The notes under the pieces: generated by a model
Seen by the model: the letters and a program-made list of their open reading frames with translations, nothing else
Databases searched by the model: none
What the model was told of the DNA's origin: nothing
In this document: piece after piece, positions 33,493 to 41,197 of the stretch
How positions within the stretch are numbered: the stretch's first letter is position 1
Layout of the letters: each line of letters starts with the position of its first letter
NCBI GenBank assembly: GCA_015065105.1
Contig: SVQZ01000017.1
Location: 1 to 50,449, forward strand
DNA: 50,449 nucleotides
Reading direction: 5' to 3'
Origin: Oscillospiraceae bacterium
GTDB taxonomy: Bacteria > Bacillota > Clostridia > Oscillospirales > CAG-272
Position numbers and translations under genes: made by a program

Positions 33493-33969
33493 TCATTGTG
33501 ACAACTCTTTCAGGGTATCTCCGGCAATACGGTAAACGGTCCAATCCTTCATCGGCTCGGCACCGAGGGACAAATAAAAATCAATACTCGGTTGATTCCA
33601 ATCAAGGCACCACCATTCCAATCTCCCGCAGCCTCTTTCCAAGGCTATCTGTGCAAGCTTTTTCAACAACGCTTTGCCGTAGCCTTTATTTCGGTGCTCG
33701 GGTATAACGTAGAGATCCTCCAGATAAATCCCCGATCTTCCGAGAAATGTGGAAAAGTTATGAAAAAATAAAGCAAATCCGACTTCTTTGCCTTCTACAC
33801 AAGCAAAAATGACCTCTGCCTTTTTATTGTCAAATATCCATTTTTGCAAAAGTTCCTCTGTTGCGACTACTTCATTAAGCATTTTTTCATAAGCAGCAAG
33901 CTCTTTGATAAAATGAAGGATCAAGGCGCAATCGCTTTTTTGGGCATAACGAAAAGTTAGTTTATGCAT
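33493..33969 (-). CDS. GNAT-family N-acetyltransferase (diamine/SSAT-like)
   Basis: This 158-residue protein has the acetyl-CoA loop 'VIPEHRNKGYGKALLKKLAQ' and the 'RLEWWCLDWNQPSIDFYLSL' plus 'GAEPMKDWTVYRI' block typical of spermidine/spermine-type acetyltransferases. The length is normal for the family. AGGGAGAAG precedes the ATG. It follows a small membrane-protein gene by 40 nt and probably shares its promoter. A polyamine substrate is suggested by family resemblance only. Confidence 0.9.
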   Translation of the reverse strand: MHKLTFRYAQKSDCALILHFIKELAAYEKMLNEVVATEELLQKWIFDNKKAEVIFACVEGKEVGFALFFHNFSTFLGRSGIYLEDLYVIPEHRNKGYGKALLKKLAQIALERGCGRLEWWCLDWNQPSIDFYLSLGAEPMKDWTVYRIAGDTLKELSQ

Positions 33970-34009
33970 TTTCTTCTCCCTAAAATGAATCTATGCCGTT
34001 TAATGTGTT

Positions 34010-34339
34010 TTATTCATTCGGTTCATTGTCCCCTCTGTCGGGAAGTGCGGCAACAAGAATATATCCTATCATTGTAAAAATAAAAGAAAAACGGATAAAA
34101 AAGGATGCGTCATAACCCTTATCCTCGGCAACGAGACCAAAGCATCCGGCTATGTAATAATCGATAAACAGACCGATAGATAAGCCAATACCCGAGCCCA
34201 GAATTGACGCTCCTACGGCAAAACCCTCGGAAATAGCAAATATGAGGAATAAAATAAACGAGATGACAAGTATAATGGCAATAAGTCCTGCAAGTACATT
34301 AGAAAGGAACTTGTCCGATTCATATATCTTTTTTAACAT
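34010..34339 (-). CDS. Small membrane protein (109 aa)
   Basis: The protein has a short charged N-terminus and about three hydrophobic segments (residues 13-35, 43-66 and 83-100), with an acidic C-terminal tail. The Gly-rich 'GASILGSGIGLSIGLFIDYY' resembles small Firmicutes membrane proteins of unknown function. GAGGT precedes the ATG, and a TTGACA/TAGAAT promoter lies upstream. It is likely co-transcribed with the acetyltransferase gene. No function is assigned. Confidence 0.75.
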   Translation of the reverse strand: MLKKIYESDKFLSNVLAGLIAIILVISFILFLIFAISEGFAVGASILGSGIGLSIGLFIDYYIAGCFGLVAEDKGYDASFFIRFSFIFTMIGYILVAALPDRGDNEPNE

Positions 34340-34368
34340 ATTTATACCTCTGATATAAAATTTGTTTT

Positions 34369-34397
34369 ATTCTACCATAGCCGCAGATTTTTGTCAA
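34369..34397 (-). promoter_or_regulatory. Promoter of the small membrane protein/acetyltransferase pair
   Basis: On the minus strand, TTGACA (34397-34392) and TAGAAT (34374-34369) have a 17-nt spacer. Confidence 0.75.
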
Positions 34398-34518
34398 CCG
34401 CCGTTGAAACGTCAGCATTTTTAATGTTATAATATGAAAAACGGCAAACTGCCGCAAATAACAAAAGTGTTTGAGCGTGTTATAGGTTCATCCGATGACT
34501 GTAATAAGTTATATAATA

Positions 34519-34548
34519 AAGAAAGCCATCCGAAAGGACGGCTTTCTT
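34519..34548 (-). terminator. Terminator of the DUF4234-like gene
   Basis: Arms AAGAAAGCC/GGCTTTCTT (34519-34527/34540-34548) enclose an inner TCC-GAAA-GGA. A second minus-strand hairpin, CGGCA-GTT-TGCCG followed by T5, lies near 34438-34455. Confidence 0.75.
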
Positions 34549-34566
34549 GAATTATAAGGCATAGAA

Positions 34567-34926
34567 TTATGCTACGATGGTGCGGTTGTAGTTGTCGCAA
34601 ATTACGTAGAAGCTGTAAAAGGGGATAAACATAAGTAATCCGAGAACGATACCGTTGTCTATGGGAGCAACCTTAACACCCTTTGCCTGAGCGAGCTCAA
34701 CCTGCTGCATATTGAAGAGGAAGAACCATACGAGAGGAACGACTCCGCAAGTAACTAAGCCGAGAAGAAATGCTATGAGATAGGTCATTCTGGGCTTGAT
34801 TCCGTAACGTGCAGCTTCTTCGTTGTTAGCGGTGGACATACAGTGGAAAACATAGATGGAATAAATTCCGCAGGTAACTATGTTGAGAAGTAAAACTGTA
34901 AGCCAATTATAAGTTTTCTTTTCCAT
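34567..34926 (-). CDS. DUF4234-like small membrane protein
   Basis: This 119-residue protein starts 'KKTYNWLTVLLLNIVTCGIY' and has three or four hydrophobic segments and the ending 'MFIPFYSFYVICDNYNRTI'. The 'N-x-VTCGIY-x-IYVFHCM' start is characteristic of DUF4234 proteins. ATG 34926 is preceded by AAAGGAAATG; upstream in-frame codons lie within the promoter and are rejected. It is a single gene with its own promoter and terminator. The function is unknown. Confidence 0.82.
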   Translation of the reverse strand: MEKKTYNWLTVLLLNIVTCGIYSIYVFHCMSTANNEEAARYGIKPRMTYLIAFLLGLVTCGVVPLVWFFLFNMQQVELAQAKGVKVAPIDNGIVLGLLMFIPFYSFYVICDNYNRTIVA

Positions 34927-34960
34927 GATACATTTCCTTTCTAAAAAATAATATGACAAG

Positions 34961-34989
34961 ATTTTATAATAAATTACACGATTTGTCAA
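34961..34989 (-). promoter_or_regulatory. Promoter of the DUF4234-like gene
   Basis: On the minus strand, TTGACA (34989-34984) and TAAAAT (34966-34961) have a 17-nt spacer. Confidence 0.75.
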
Positions 34990-35019
34990 TATATTTAAGA
35001 AAAAAATATCAACTGAAAA

Positions 35020-36717
35020 TCAATCTATGGTCATATCAAGTTTATATCTAATTATTTTACGCAGTGTATTTTTGGGAAACTCATTTTCTCTTATCTTAAG
35101 AATTGCTATTTTTTTATAAACTACGGTCTCTCTGTTGTGATTATCGATATACTTTTTGAAGTATCCAAAGATATCCTCAATGCCGTTTTTCTTGAAGTAT
35201 TCTCTGTCGGGAAAGATCTCTGCAACAATGGCATTATACTCGAGAGCTCTCTTGCTCTGCCCCTCGTAAACGATTATTTCAAGAAGTCCGGGAATGGCGG
35301 TAAATTCGTTTTCTATCTCCTCGGGATAAACGTTTTTGCCGTTAGAGAGAATAATGAGATTTTTCTTTCTTCCTGTTATATATAGGATTTTGTTTTTGTC
35401 GAATCTTCCGTAGTCCCCCGTTCTGAAATACCCGTCTGCAGTCATAGCTTCTTTTGTCGCATCTTCGTCATTATAATAGCCAAGCATTACATTTGGACCC
35501 TTCACAAGGATCTCGCCCTCGCCCTCCTCGTTGGGATCGTCTATTTTTATGCTGACAATATCCATAGGATTACCAACACTTCCGGGAACGATGTTTTTTG
35601 AGCGGTTGAAGGCGATAAGGGGCGCACATTCGGTAATGCCGTAGCCGTTTAAGGTGGATATGCCTATTGCCTCGAAAAATTCGAGTATCTCAGGGTTTAT
35701 CGGTGCACCGCCCGAAATTACGGTTTTAAGCTCGCCGCCAAAGGCATCGCGTACAGATGAAAAGAGCTTCTTTCTTATATCTATTCCGAATCTACGAAGG
35801 AAATTACTTATTTTTATCATTCTGAAAAGAAGCTTTTCCTTTCCCTTGTCCTTTACTGTCTGAAGGATCCTTCTGTAGAAGGTCTCAAGATATAGCGGAA
35901 CAAGAGCAAGATGTCCCGGCTTTTGTTCCTTCATTTCCTTTGTGATATATTTAAGACCTGAGGAAATATATATTTCTGCACCGATGACGGTATGACCCGC
36001 GAACATTACGGTAGAGCCGTACGTATGGTGGGGAGGGAGCAGGGAAACGGTCTTGCCCGAATAATCGATATAGGGGATAGCATCGTTTATGTCGGAGAGT
36101 ATAGCATTCTGTGAAAGCATGACACCCTTCCCCTTTCCCGTTGTACCCGAGGTAAATACCAGAAGCGCCATCTTGAAGGGGTCGATATCGGCATCGAAAT
36201 AAAGGGAGGAGTTTTCAGAATATATTTTTCTACCCTTATTCGTGAGCTTTTTAATACTCATTTCCTCATCTTTTGAAAGCATATATACAGTTTCGTGAGA
36301 AAGTGAAACGGTCTTTGAAATATCATCAGCCTTTCCCTTTATATCCTCATCGGCAAAAAGGAATTTTACATCTGCTTTTTTACAGGTATCCGAAAGGTCC
36401 TTTGAGAGCCATTCCTTATCTAAAGGAACAATAACAGCTCCTATGGAAAGAAGTGAAAAATACATTACCGCCCAATCATAGGAAAACTTACCTATTACCG
36501 CGCAATGCTTTTCTGTACAGCCCATAACATTAAGAGCGCAGGAAAGATGACGGACGTCATCGCGAAACCGAAGGAAACTCACCTTTTTTATCTGCTTGTC
36601 ATTTGGCTTTTTACGGTAGGAATAAGCGGTTTTTTCGCCGTGCTCCTTGCCTGCCCATTCGATAAGTTCTCTCATATTTGCAAAGCTTTTTTTCTCATGT
36701 ATAATATGGTTATTCAT
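35020..36717 (-). CDS. AMP-dependent (long-chain) acyl-CoA synthetase/ligase
   Basis: This 565-residue adenylate-forming enzyme has the P-loop-like 'LLVFTSGTTGKGKGVMLS', 'ISGGAPINPEILEFFEAIG', 'LNGYGITECAPL', 'YFRTGDYGRFDKNKILYITG' and the C-terminal catalytic Lys in 'FPKNTLRKIIRYKL'. It activates a fatty or other carboxylic acid with ATP and transfers it to CoA. AAGGAGAGA precedes the ATG. The operator palindrome AGCACAC-G-GTGTGCT (36754-36768) lies 37 bp upstream and matches one before the adjacent tetR gene, so repression by that regulator is likely. Confidence 0.93.
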   Translation of the reverse strand: MNNHIIHEKKSFANMRELIEWAGKEHGEKTAYSYRKKPNDKQIKKVSFLRFRDDVRHLSCALNVMGCTEKHCAVIGKFSYDWAVMYFSLLSIGAVIVPLDKEWLSKDLSDTCKKADVKFLFADEDIKGKADDISKTVSLSHETVYMLSKDEEMSIKKLTNKGRKIYSENSSLYFDADIDPFKMALLVFTSGTTGKGKGVMLSQNAILSDINDAIPYIDYSGKTVSLLPPHHTYGSTVMFAGHTVIGAEIYISSGLKYITKEMKEQKPGHLALVPLYLETFYRRILQTVKDKGKEKLLFRMIKISNFLRRFGIDIRKKLFSSVRDAFGGELKTVISGGAPINPEILEFFEAIGISTLNGYGITECAPLIAFNRSKNIVPGSVGNPMDIVSIKIDDPNEEGEGEILVKGPNVMLGYYNDEDATKEAMTADGYFRTGDYGRFDKNKILYITGRKKNLIILSNGKNVYPEEIENEFTAIPGLLEIIVYEGQSKRALEYNAIVAEIFPDREYFKKNGIEDIFGYFKKYIDNHNRETVVYKKIAILKIRENEFPKNTLRKIIRYKLDMTID

Positions 36718-36753
36718 AAATCTCTCCTTAGTGAATGAATTTTCAACGGTTTC

Positions 36754-36768
36754 AGCACACGGTGTGCT
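36754..36768. promoter_or_regulatory. TetR operator upstream of the ligase
   Basis: This 15-bp palindrome, AGCACAC-G-GTGTGCT, shares the core GCACAC-N-GTGTGC with 37428-37440. Confidence 0.8.
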
Positions 36769-36775
36769 AAATATT

Positions 36776-36803
36776 TTTTTACGGAAATTTCTTTCCGTAA
36801 AAA
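36776..36803. repeat. A/T-rich inverted repeat between tetR and ligase
   Basis: 12-bp arms, 36776-36787 and 36792-36803, centre on ACGGAAA-TTTC-TTTCCGT. It is not followed by a T-run on the minus strand. It may be an additional regulatory site near the ligase promoter, or a weak terminator of tetR. Confidence 0.45.
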
Positions 36804-36826
36804 TTTGATTATTTAATTAATAATAA

Positions 36827-37414
36827 TTATTTGGTTGGATGTGCCATACCGTCAAGAAGAATACCGAAGCTGTATTTGAAATTTTCCAGAGCCTCTTCTT
36901 TTTTAAGCCCCCTGCCCAAAGCATCGGCATTATAACCTCTGATAAAGCACCATATGGAATAGCTCATTTTTTTACTGTCTATATTGCCGATAAATCCCTT
37001 TTGCTTTCCGAATTCAATGAGCTCTTCTATCTTTGATTTCCACCAATTATAGTTTTCTTCAGAGGTGGAATCGTTTTCGAAAATATAGTGATTAAGATTC
37101 ATCTTATTTTCATAGGACATAACAAGAGTATTTGCAACGATGTTTATTACCTGAGTGAAAAAATCCTTTTCGGGATCGAACTCCGAGATAATGCTTTCCC
37201 TTATCTTAAGAACTGTGTTTTCATAGATTATCTCAAGTACCTCGTCTATATTACGAAATCGATTATAAAAAACACGGTTGGTAATATTAAGCTCCCGCAT
37301 AACCATTCTGACAGTTACAGATTCCGCTCCCTGCTCGGAGGCGAGCTTTTCAACTGTATCTATGATACTTTGTGACATTTCATCATTGATATATTTTTGT
37401 TGCCTTTCTTTCAT
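36827..37414 (-). CDS. TetR/AcrR-family transcriptional regulator
   Basis: This 195-residue protein has an N-terminal TetR HTH ('IIDTVEKLASEQGAESVTVR', then 'ELNITNRVFYNRFRNIDEVL') and a helical ligand-binding domain. The start MKERQQKY at 37414 follows GGAGG; an upstream in-frame TTG start would lie within the promoter. The palindrome at 37427-37441 is placed between the -10 and the start codon, so it probably represses itself and the acyl-CoA synthetase. The inducer may be a fatty acid or acyl-CoA (inference). Confidence 0.92.
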   Translation of the reverse strand: MKERQQKYINDEMSQSIIDTVEKLASEQGAESVTVRMVMRELNITNRVFYNRFRNIDEVLEIIYENTVLKIRESIISEFDPEKDFFTQVINIVANTLVMSYENKMNLNHYIFENDSTSEENYNWWKSKIEELIEFGKQKGFIGNIDSKKMSYSIWCFIRGYNADALGRGLKKEEALENFKYSFGILLDGMAHPTK

Positions 37415-37426
37415 GACACCCTCCGC

Positions 37427-37477
37427 AGCACACTGTGTGCCGAACAGTATTCTAACACGAAAAACTTTGTATGTCAA
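37427..37477 (-). promoter_or_regulatory. tetR promoter and operator
   Basis: On the minus strand, TTGACA (37477-37472) and TAGAAT (37454-37449) have a 17-nt spacer. The palindrome GCACAC-N-GTGTGC (37428-37440) starts 8 nt after the -10, overlapping the expected transcript start. Confidence 0.85.
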
Positions 37478-37604
37478 CAGCGAAATTATGAATTTTTTAA
37501 TTTATAGGAAAATGATTCTCTTCATGTAACGAAATAAAGTAGCTTTCGGATGATTCATGCTCTGGTATTGCTGTGGACCGGCGCTCGCTTTTATGTTTGT
37601 GCAA

Positions 37605-37634
37605 CTTGACAATTATCGTTATGATATGTTATAA
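37605..37634 (+). promoter_or_regulatory. Promoter of the SLH-DUF4838 operon
   Basis: TTGACA (37605-37610) and TATAAT (37629-37634) have an 18-nt spacer. The 5' leader is about 70 nt. Confidence 0.7.
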
Positions 37635-37709
37635 TATAATAGTTATAATAAAGGAGAAACCTATTCATCCTTAAATCGTACTTTAAAACAATTTGTAAAG
37701 GAGCACAAA

Positions 37710-40061
37710 ATGAAAAAACGTTTGTTTATTATCCTTGCCGTATTGGTGATGCTCATTTCCGCATTATCCTTGACGGTAAGCGCAAAATGGTGGGACGAAA
37801 ATCCCTTTAAGGACGTAAAAAGCTCTGACTGGTATTACGATGCAGTACGTATCTGCAATGAAAACGAGCTGTTTAACGGTACCTCCGCAACTACCTTTGA
37901 ACCTTCAAAGCAGATGACAAGAGCAATGTTGGCGCAGGTTCTTGCAAATGCGGACGGATTCGATAAAAACGACTATAAAGGATCTTCCTTTATCGATGTT
38001 GATGAAAACAAGTGGTATGCTCCCGCAATAGAGTGGGCAAGCAGAAATAAGGTGACCGAGGGAACGGGAAACGGTAAGTTCTCTCCCGACACAGTGATCA
38101 CCCGTCAGCAGCTTGCAACCATGCTCAGAAGATACGCAGAATATAAGGGCATGGACGTAGCTGTAGCAGAGGTGTCCTTCGATTCCTTTGCAGATGCCGA
38201 TAAGGTGTCAGACTGGGCAAGTGACGGGATGAAATGGGCGGTATCTACCGGAGTTATCGCAGGAGCTGACGTTAAAGGAACCCTTTATCTTAATCCTTTA
38301 AACAAGGCGACGAGAGCCGCTTGTTCCCAGATGCTTTCAAACTTCCTATACATAAAGCCTGTTTATGAAATTAACGGTAATGACCTTTCTCTTTATACCA
38401 TAGTACGCCCCAAGGACTGCTTTGATGACGTAAAGGATGCGGCAACAGCCCTTTCTACCTATATCGAATACAGCATTGGCGTTAAATTACCTGTGGTAAC
38501 AGACGAGTCGGCTGTTGGAGAGTATGAGATACTTGTGGGCAAAACGAACCGCGAGGAAATGGATCTTGTAAACATTGACAGAGCATCCTTTAAGAACGAT
38601 ACCGATTTTCTTTGTTCGGTTCAGGGTAACTATCTCGTTCTTGCGGGTATAGACAGTGATACCGATACCGATGACGGCTCAAGAACCACCCATAATATAA
38701 ATGGAACCGAATGTGCTGTATTTTATTTTCTTGAAAAGGAATTCGGACTTACCTTCTATTTTGATGATGGTATCAAGGCAGAGCCCGATCCCGTTATATC
38801 TTTGGAGAACGGATATGAATATATAGACGGTCCTTTCATGGAAGCAAGAACACTTTATATCAAAGATGCGAGTGAAATCGGTAGCTGCGAACTGGGTAGC
38901 TATTACAGCGAATGGGGTTGCGGACTTCCTCATCAGCTTGGTAACCTTATGACGGGAAAATGGAAATATACCTATGAAAACACATGGGATACCCCTTGTC
39001 TTACCGATCCTGATAATATTCAGTCTCTTAAAGATAACATCAGAGAGCTTCTTGCGAAAAAGCCTTCGTTAAATCTTATCGGTCTTATTCAAAATGACAG
39101 CCAGGCATATTGCAGATGCGAAGACTGTATGAAGGCATATCGCGAGGAAGGAACGCGCGGCGGAGCTCTTGTCCGTCTTTGCAACGAGATATGTGAAACC
39201 TTTGAGGATGAGGTACCTAATCTTAAATTTGCAACCTGGGCGTATAACTGGAGCATAGAACCACCTAAGGAAACAAAGCTCCATGATAATATGCTTCTTT
39301 ATTACAATACCTTGCATCTTTGTCCTTCTCATGAATATTCTGACGTAACTTGTAAGTTCAATAAAGAATCTGCGGAAACTATCAAAAAGTGGGGCGAGAT
39401 AACCTCACATATGTATCTTTGGGAGCACACGGGATGCTTTACCGATGCAATGACACCCTTCCCCGATTTTGACTCTATCCGTCAAAACGCGGCATATTTT
39501 GCCGATAACGGTGTTGAAGGTGTATTTCTGAACAGTCATAGCGGACAGCAGGCAACCTTCTGCGAGCTTCGTGCATTCCTCTTTAACCGTCTCTACCGTG
39601 ATCCCTATATGAGCGAGGAAGAGTACAGTTACCTTATGAACGGCTTTCTTAAAGCATATTATGGCGAGGGTTGGCAGTCGTTACGCAAATATATAGATGA
39701 GATGACTGAGTTAGGTAACACAAAGTGCCATGGATTCCATACCGATGTTTCCGGTTATTATGATTACGATGAGGTGCTTGAAAAGGCTGATGCTTTTGAT
39801 GCTTACTGGGCAGATGCAATGGCAAAGGCTGAAACCCCGGAACAAAAGGATAGACTTTTTATCACCAATTTGTCTTGGAGATATTTAAAGCAGTGCGTAA
39901 CCTACGATTCCTTGTATACTAAAGGAACCGATGAACAAAAGTCGGCTTACATGGTTGAAAGCCAGAAGATTTATGATGAAGTTATGTCTCGTAATATCGT
40001 CTTTTCAGAACACGGAGATCCTAATTTCAACATTTATATTTCTCCTGCAAATTGGGCGTAA
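37710..40061 (+). CDS. SLH-anchored DUF4838 surface protein 1
   Basis: This 783-residue protein has a signal peptide (1-25), three SLH repeats (about 32-215: 'NPFKDVKSSDWYYDAVRI', 'SSFIDVDENKWYAPAIEWAS', 'DSFADADKVSDWASDGMKWA') and a C-terminal DUF4838-type domain. The latter has 'YEILVGKTNREE', 'CRCEDCMKAYREEGTRGGAL', 'LKFATWAYNWSIEPPKETKL' and 'MYLWEHTGCFTDAMTPFPDF'. DUF4838 proteins resemble alpha-glucuronidase/hexosaminidase-like enzymes and sit in carbohydrate loci, but activity is unproven. It is the first gene of a three-gene surface operon, exported and bound to the wall by SLH. Confidence 0.9.
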   Translation: MKKRLFIILAVLVMLISALSLTVSAKWWDENPFKDVKSSDWYYDAVRICNENELFNGTSATTFEPSKQMTRAMLAQVLANADGFDKNDYKGSSFIDVDENKWYAPAIEWASRNKVTEGTGNGKFSPDTVITRQQLATMLRRYAEYKGMDVAVAEVSFDSFADADKVSDWASDGMKWAVSTGVIAGADVKGTLYLNPLNKATRAACSQMLSNFLYIKPVYEINGNDLSLYTIVRPKDCFDDVKDAATALSTYIEYSIGVKLPVVTDESAVGEYEILVGKTNREEMDLVNIDRASFKNDTDFLCSVQGNYLVLAGIDSDTDTDDGSRTTHNINGTECAVFYFLEKEFGLTFYFDDGIKAEPDPVISLENGYEYIDGPFMEARTLYIKDASEIGSCELGSYYSEWGCGLPHQLGNLMTGKWKYTYENTWDTPCLTDPDNIQSLKDNIRELLAKKPSLNLIGLIQNDSQAYCRCEDCMKAYREEGTRGGALVRLCNEICETFEDEVPNLKFATWAYNWSIEPPKETKLHDNMLLYYNTLHLCPSHEYSDVTCKFNKESAETIKKWGEITSHMYLWEHTGCFTDAMTPFPDFDSIRQNAAYFADNGVEGVFLNSHSGQQATFCELRAFLFNRLYRDPYMSEEEYSYLMNGFLKAYYGEGWQSLRKYIDEMTELGNTKCHGFHTDVSGYYDYDEVLEKADAFDAYWADAMAKAETPEQKDRLFITNLSWRYLKQCVTYDSLYTKGTDEQKSAYMVESQKIYDEVMSRNIVFSEHGDPNFNIYISPANWA

Positions 40062-40081
40062 GGTGAAATAAAGGTTTGAAT

Positions 40082-41197
40082 ATGAAGAAGTTATTTATAA
40101 TTTGTTTTTCAATTCTTACACTTGCATTAAGCGTGACCCCCGCTTTTGCGAACGAATACAGCTGGGAAGAGGATTTTGTGGCTGAAATCGGCCGTATTAC
40201 TCTTCCTGAAGCAACTCCTGTGATAGATGGTATTATAAATACCGGCGAAGGTTGGTCCGAAGCACAGTATTTTGATAAGACCAATACCGAAGGAGCGTGG
40301 GGTGGACAGACCGTTGATGTCAGCGGAAACCTCTACCGTGCTTATGATTCCGAGTATTTTTATATCGCCGCAGATATTAAGATTCCCGAATACTCTCTTT
40401 GCGAAGGAGAAGACTGGATAGAGGGAGATGACGTGGGCGACCTTCCCGGCTGGGACGGTGACGTATTCATTTTAAGTACCGACCCACTGCAGTCTCTTCT
40501 TCACGAGGGCTTCGGAACAGATCCCGCCGCATGGTACTGTATAGGACTTTTCGAGGGCGGTGAGGTGCGTACATACCGTACTCATGTGAACAAGGCGGAG
40601 ATAACCGATATCGTTCCCGCGAAGGGCAAGACCACCGAGGGCGGCTGGCTTTTTGAGGCGGCTATTCCCTGGGATACGATATGTAAGGACGTGGATGAGA
40701 CCTCCTTCGGATTCGTACAGATCACCCCCGAGGATATAATCAAGGAGGGTAACGTTATAAGTGCTTCCGTTATATATTATGACAGACGTTACGATCCCGA
40801 GGCGGAGCAGAGAATAACTCATTCAAGATACGTTACCGTTGCAACGGTATTTCCCGACGGAACTCCCGGTGTTGTCGGAACCCCCTGGACTATTCAGGCA
40901 CACGGAATCTTTTTCGTGGTTGATCCGAAGGATCAAGGACCAACCGATACAAATAATGATCAAAAGGAACCGGCATCCCCCGAAAATAATCAGAATAACG
41001 GAAATCAGAATACCAATAACAATTCTTCGAAACCCCAGCAGAGCCCGACAAAGCCTAACAGCTCAGCTTCAACTAATTCAGCCTCACCTCAGACAGTTGA
41101 TTTAGGAATTGCAGTTGCATTGGGTGTACTCTGTGTTTCGAGTGCAGGCGTTATTTTTATAAAAAAGAAAAAATTATTTTTTCAAAAGGAGAAATAA
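40082..41197 (+). CDS. Secreted CBM9-like protein with degenerate sortase-type C-terminus
   Basis: This 371-residue protein has a signal peptide ending PAFA and then a beta-sandwich like family-9 carbohydrate-binding modules ('PVIDGIINTGEGWSEAQYFD', 'AYDSEYFYIAADI', 'WDGDVFILSTDP', 'WLFEAAIPWDTIC'). An Asn/Pro/Ser-rich spacer follows, then 'SPQTVD', a membrane segment (LGIAVALGVLCVSS) and a Lys-rich tail. The end mimics the PQTGD-type sortase signal of Clostridia with Gly replaced by Val. It lies between two DUF4838 genes (20-nt gap before, no gap after), so it is part of the same system. Confidence 0.85.
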   Translation: MKKLFIICFSILTLALSVTPAFANEYSWEEDFVAEIGRITLPEATPVIDGIINTGEGWSEAQYFDKTNTEGAWGGQTVDVSGNLYRAYDSEYFYIAADIKIPEYSLCEGEDWIEGDDVGDLPGWDGDVFILSTDPLQSLLHEGFGTDPAAWYCIGLFEGGEVRTYRTHVNKAEITDIVPAKGKTTEGGWLFEAAIPWDTICKDVDETSFGFVQITPEDIIKEGNVISASVIYYDRRYDPEAEQRITHSRYVTVATVFPDGTPGVVGTPWTIQAHGIFFVVDPKDQGPTDTNNDQKEPASPENNQNNGNQNTNNNSSKPQQSPTKPNSSASTNSASPQTVDLGIAVALGVLCVSSAGVIFIKKKKLFFQKEK

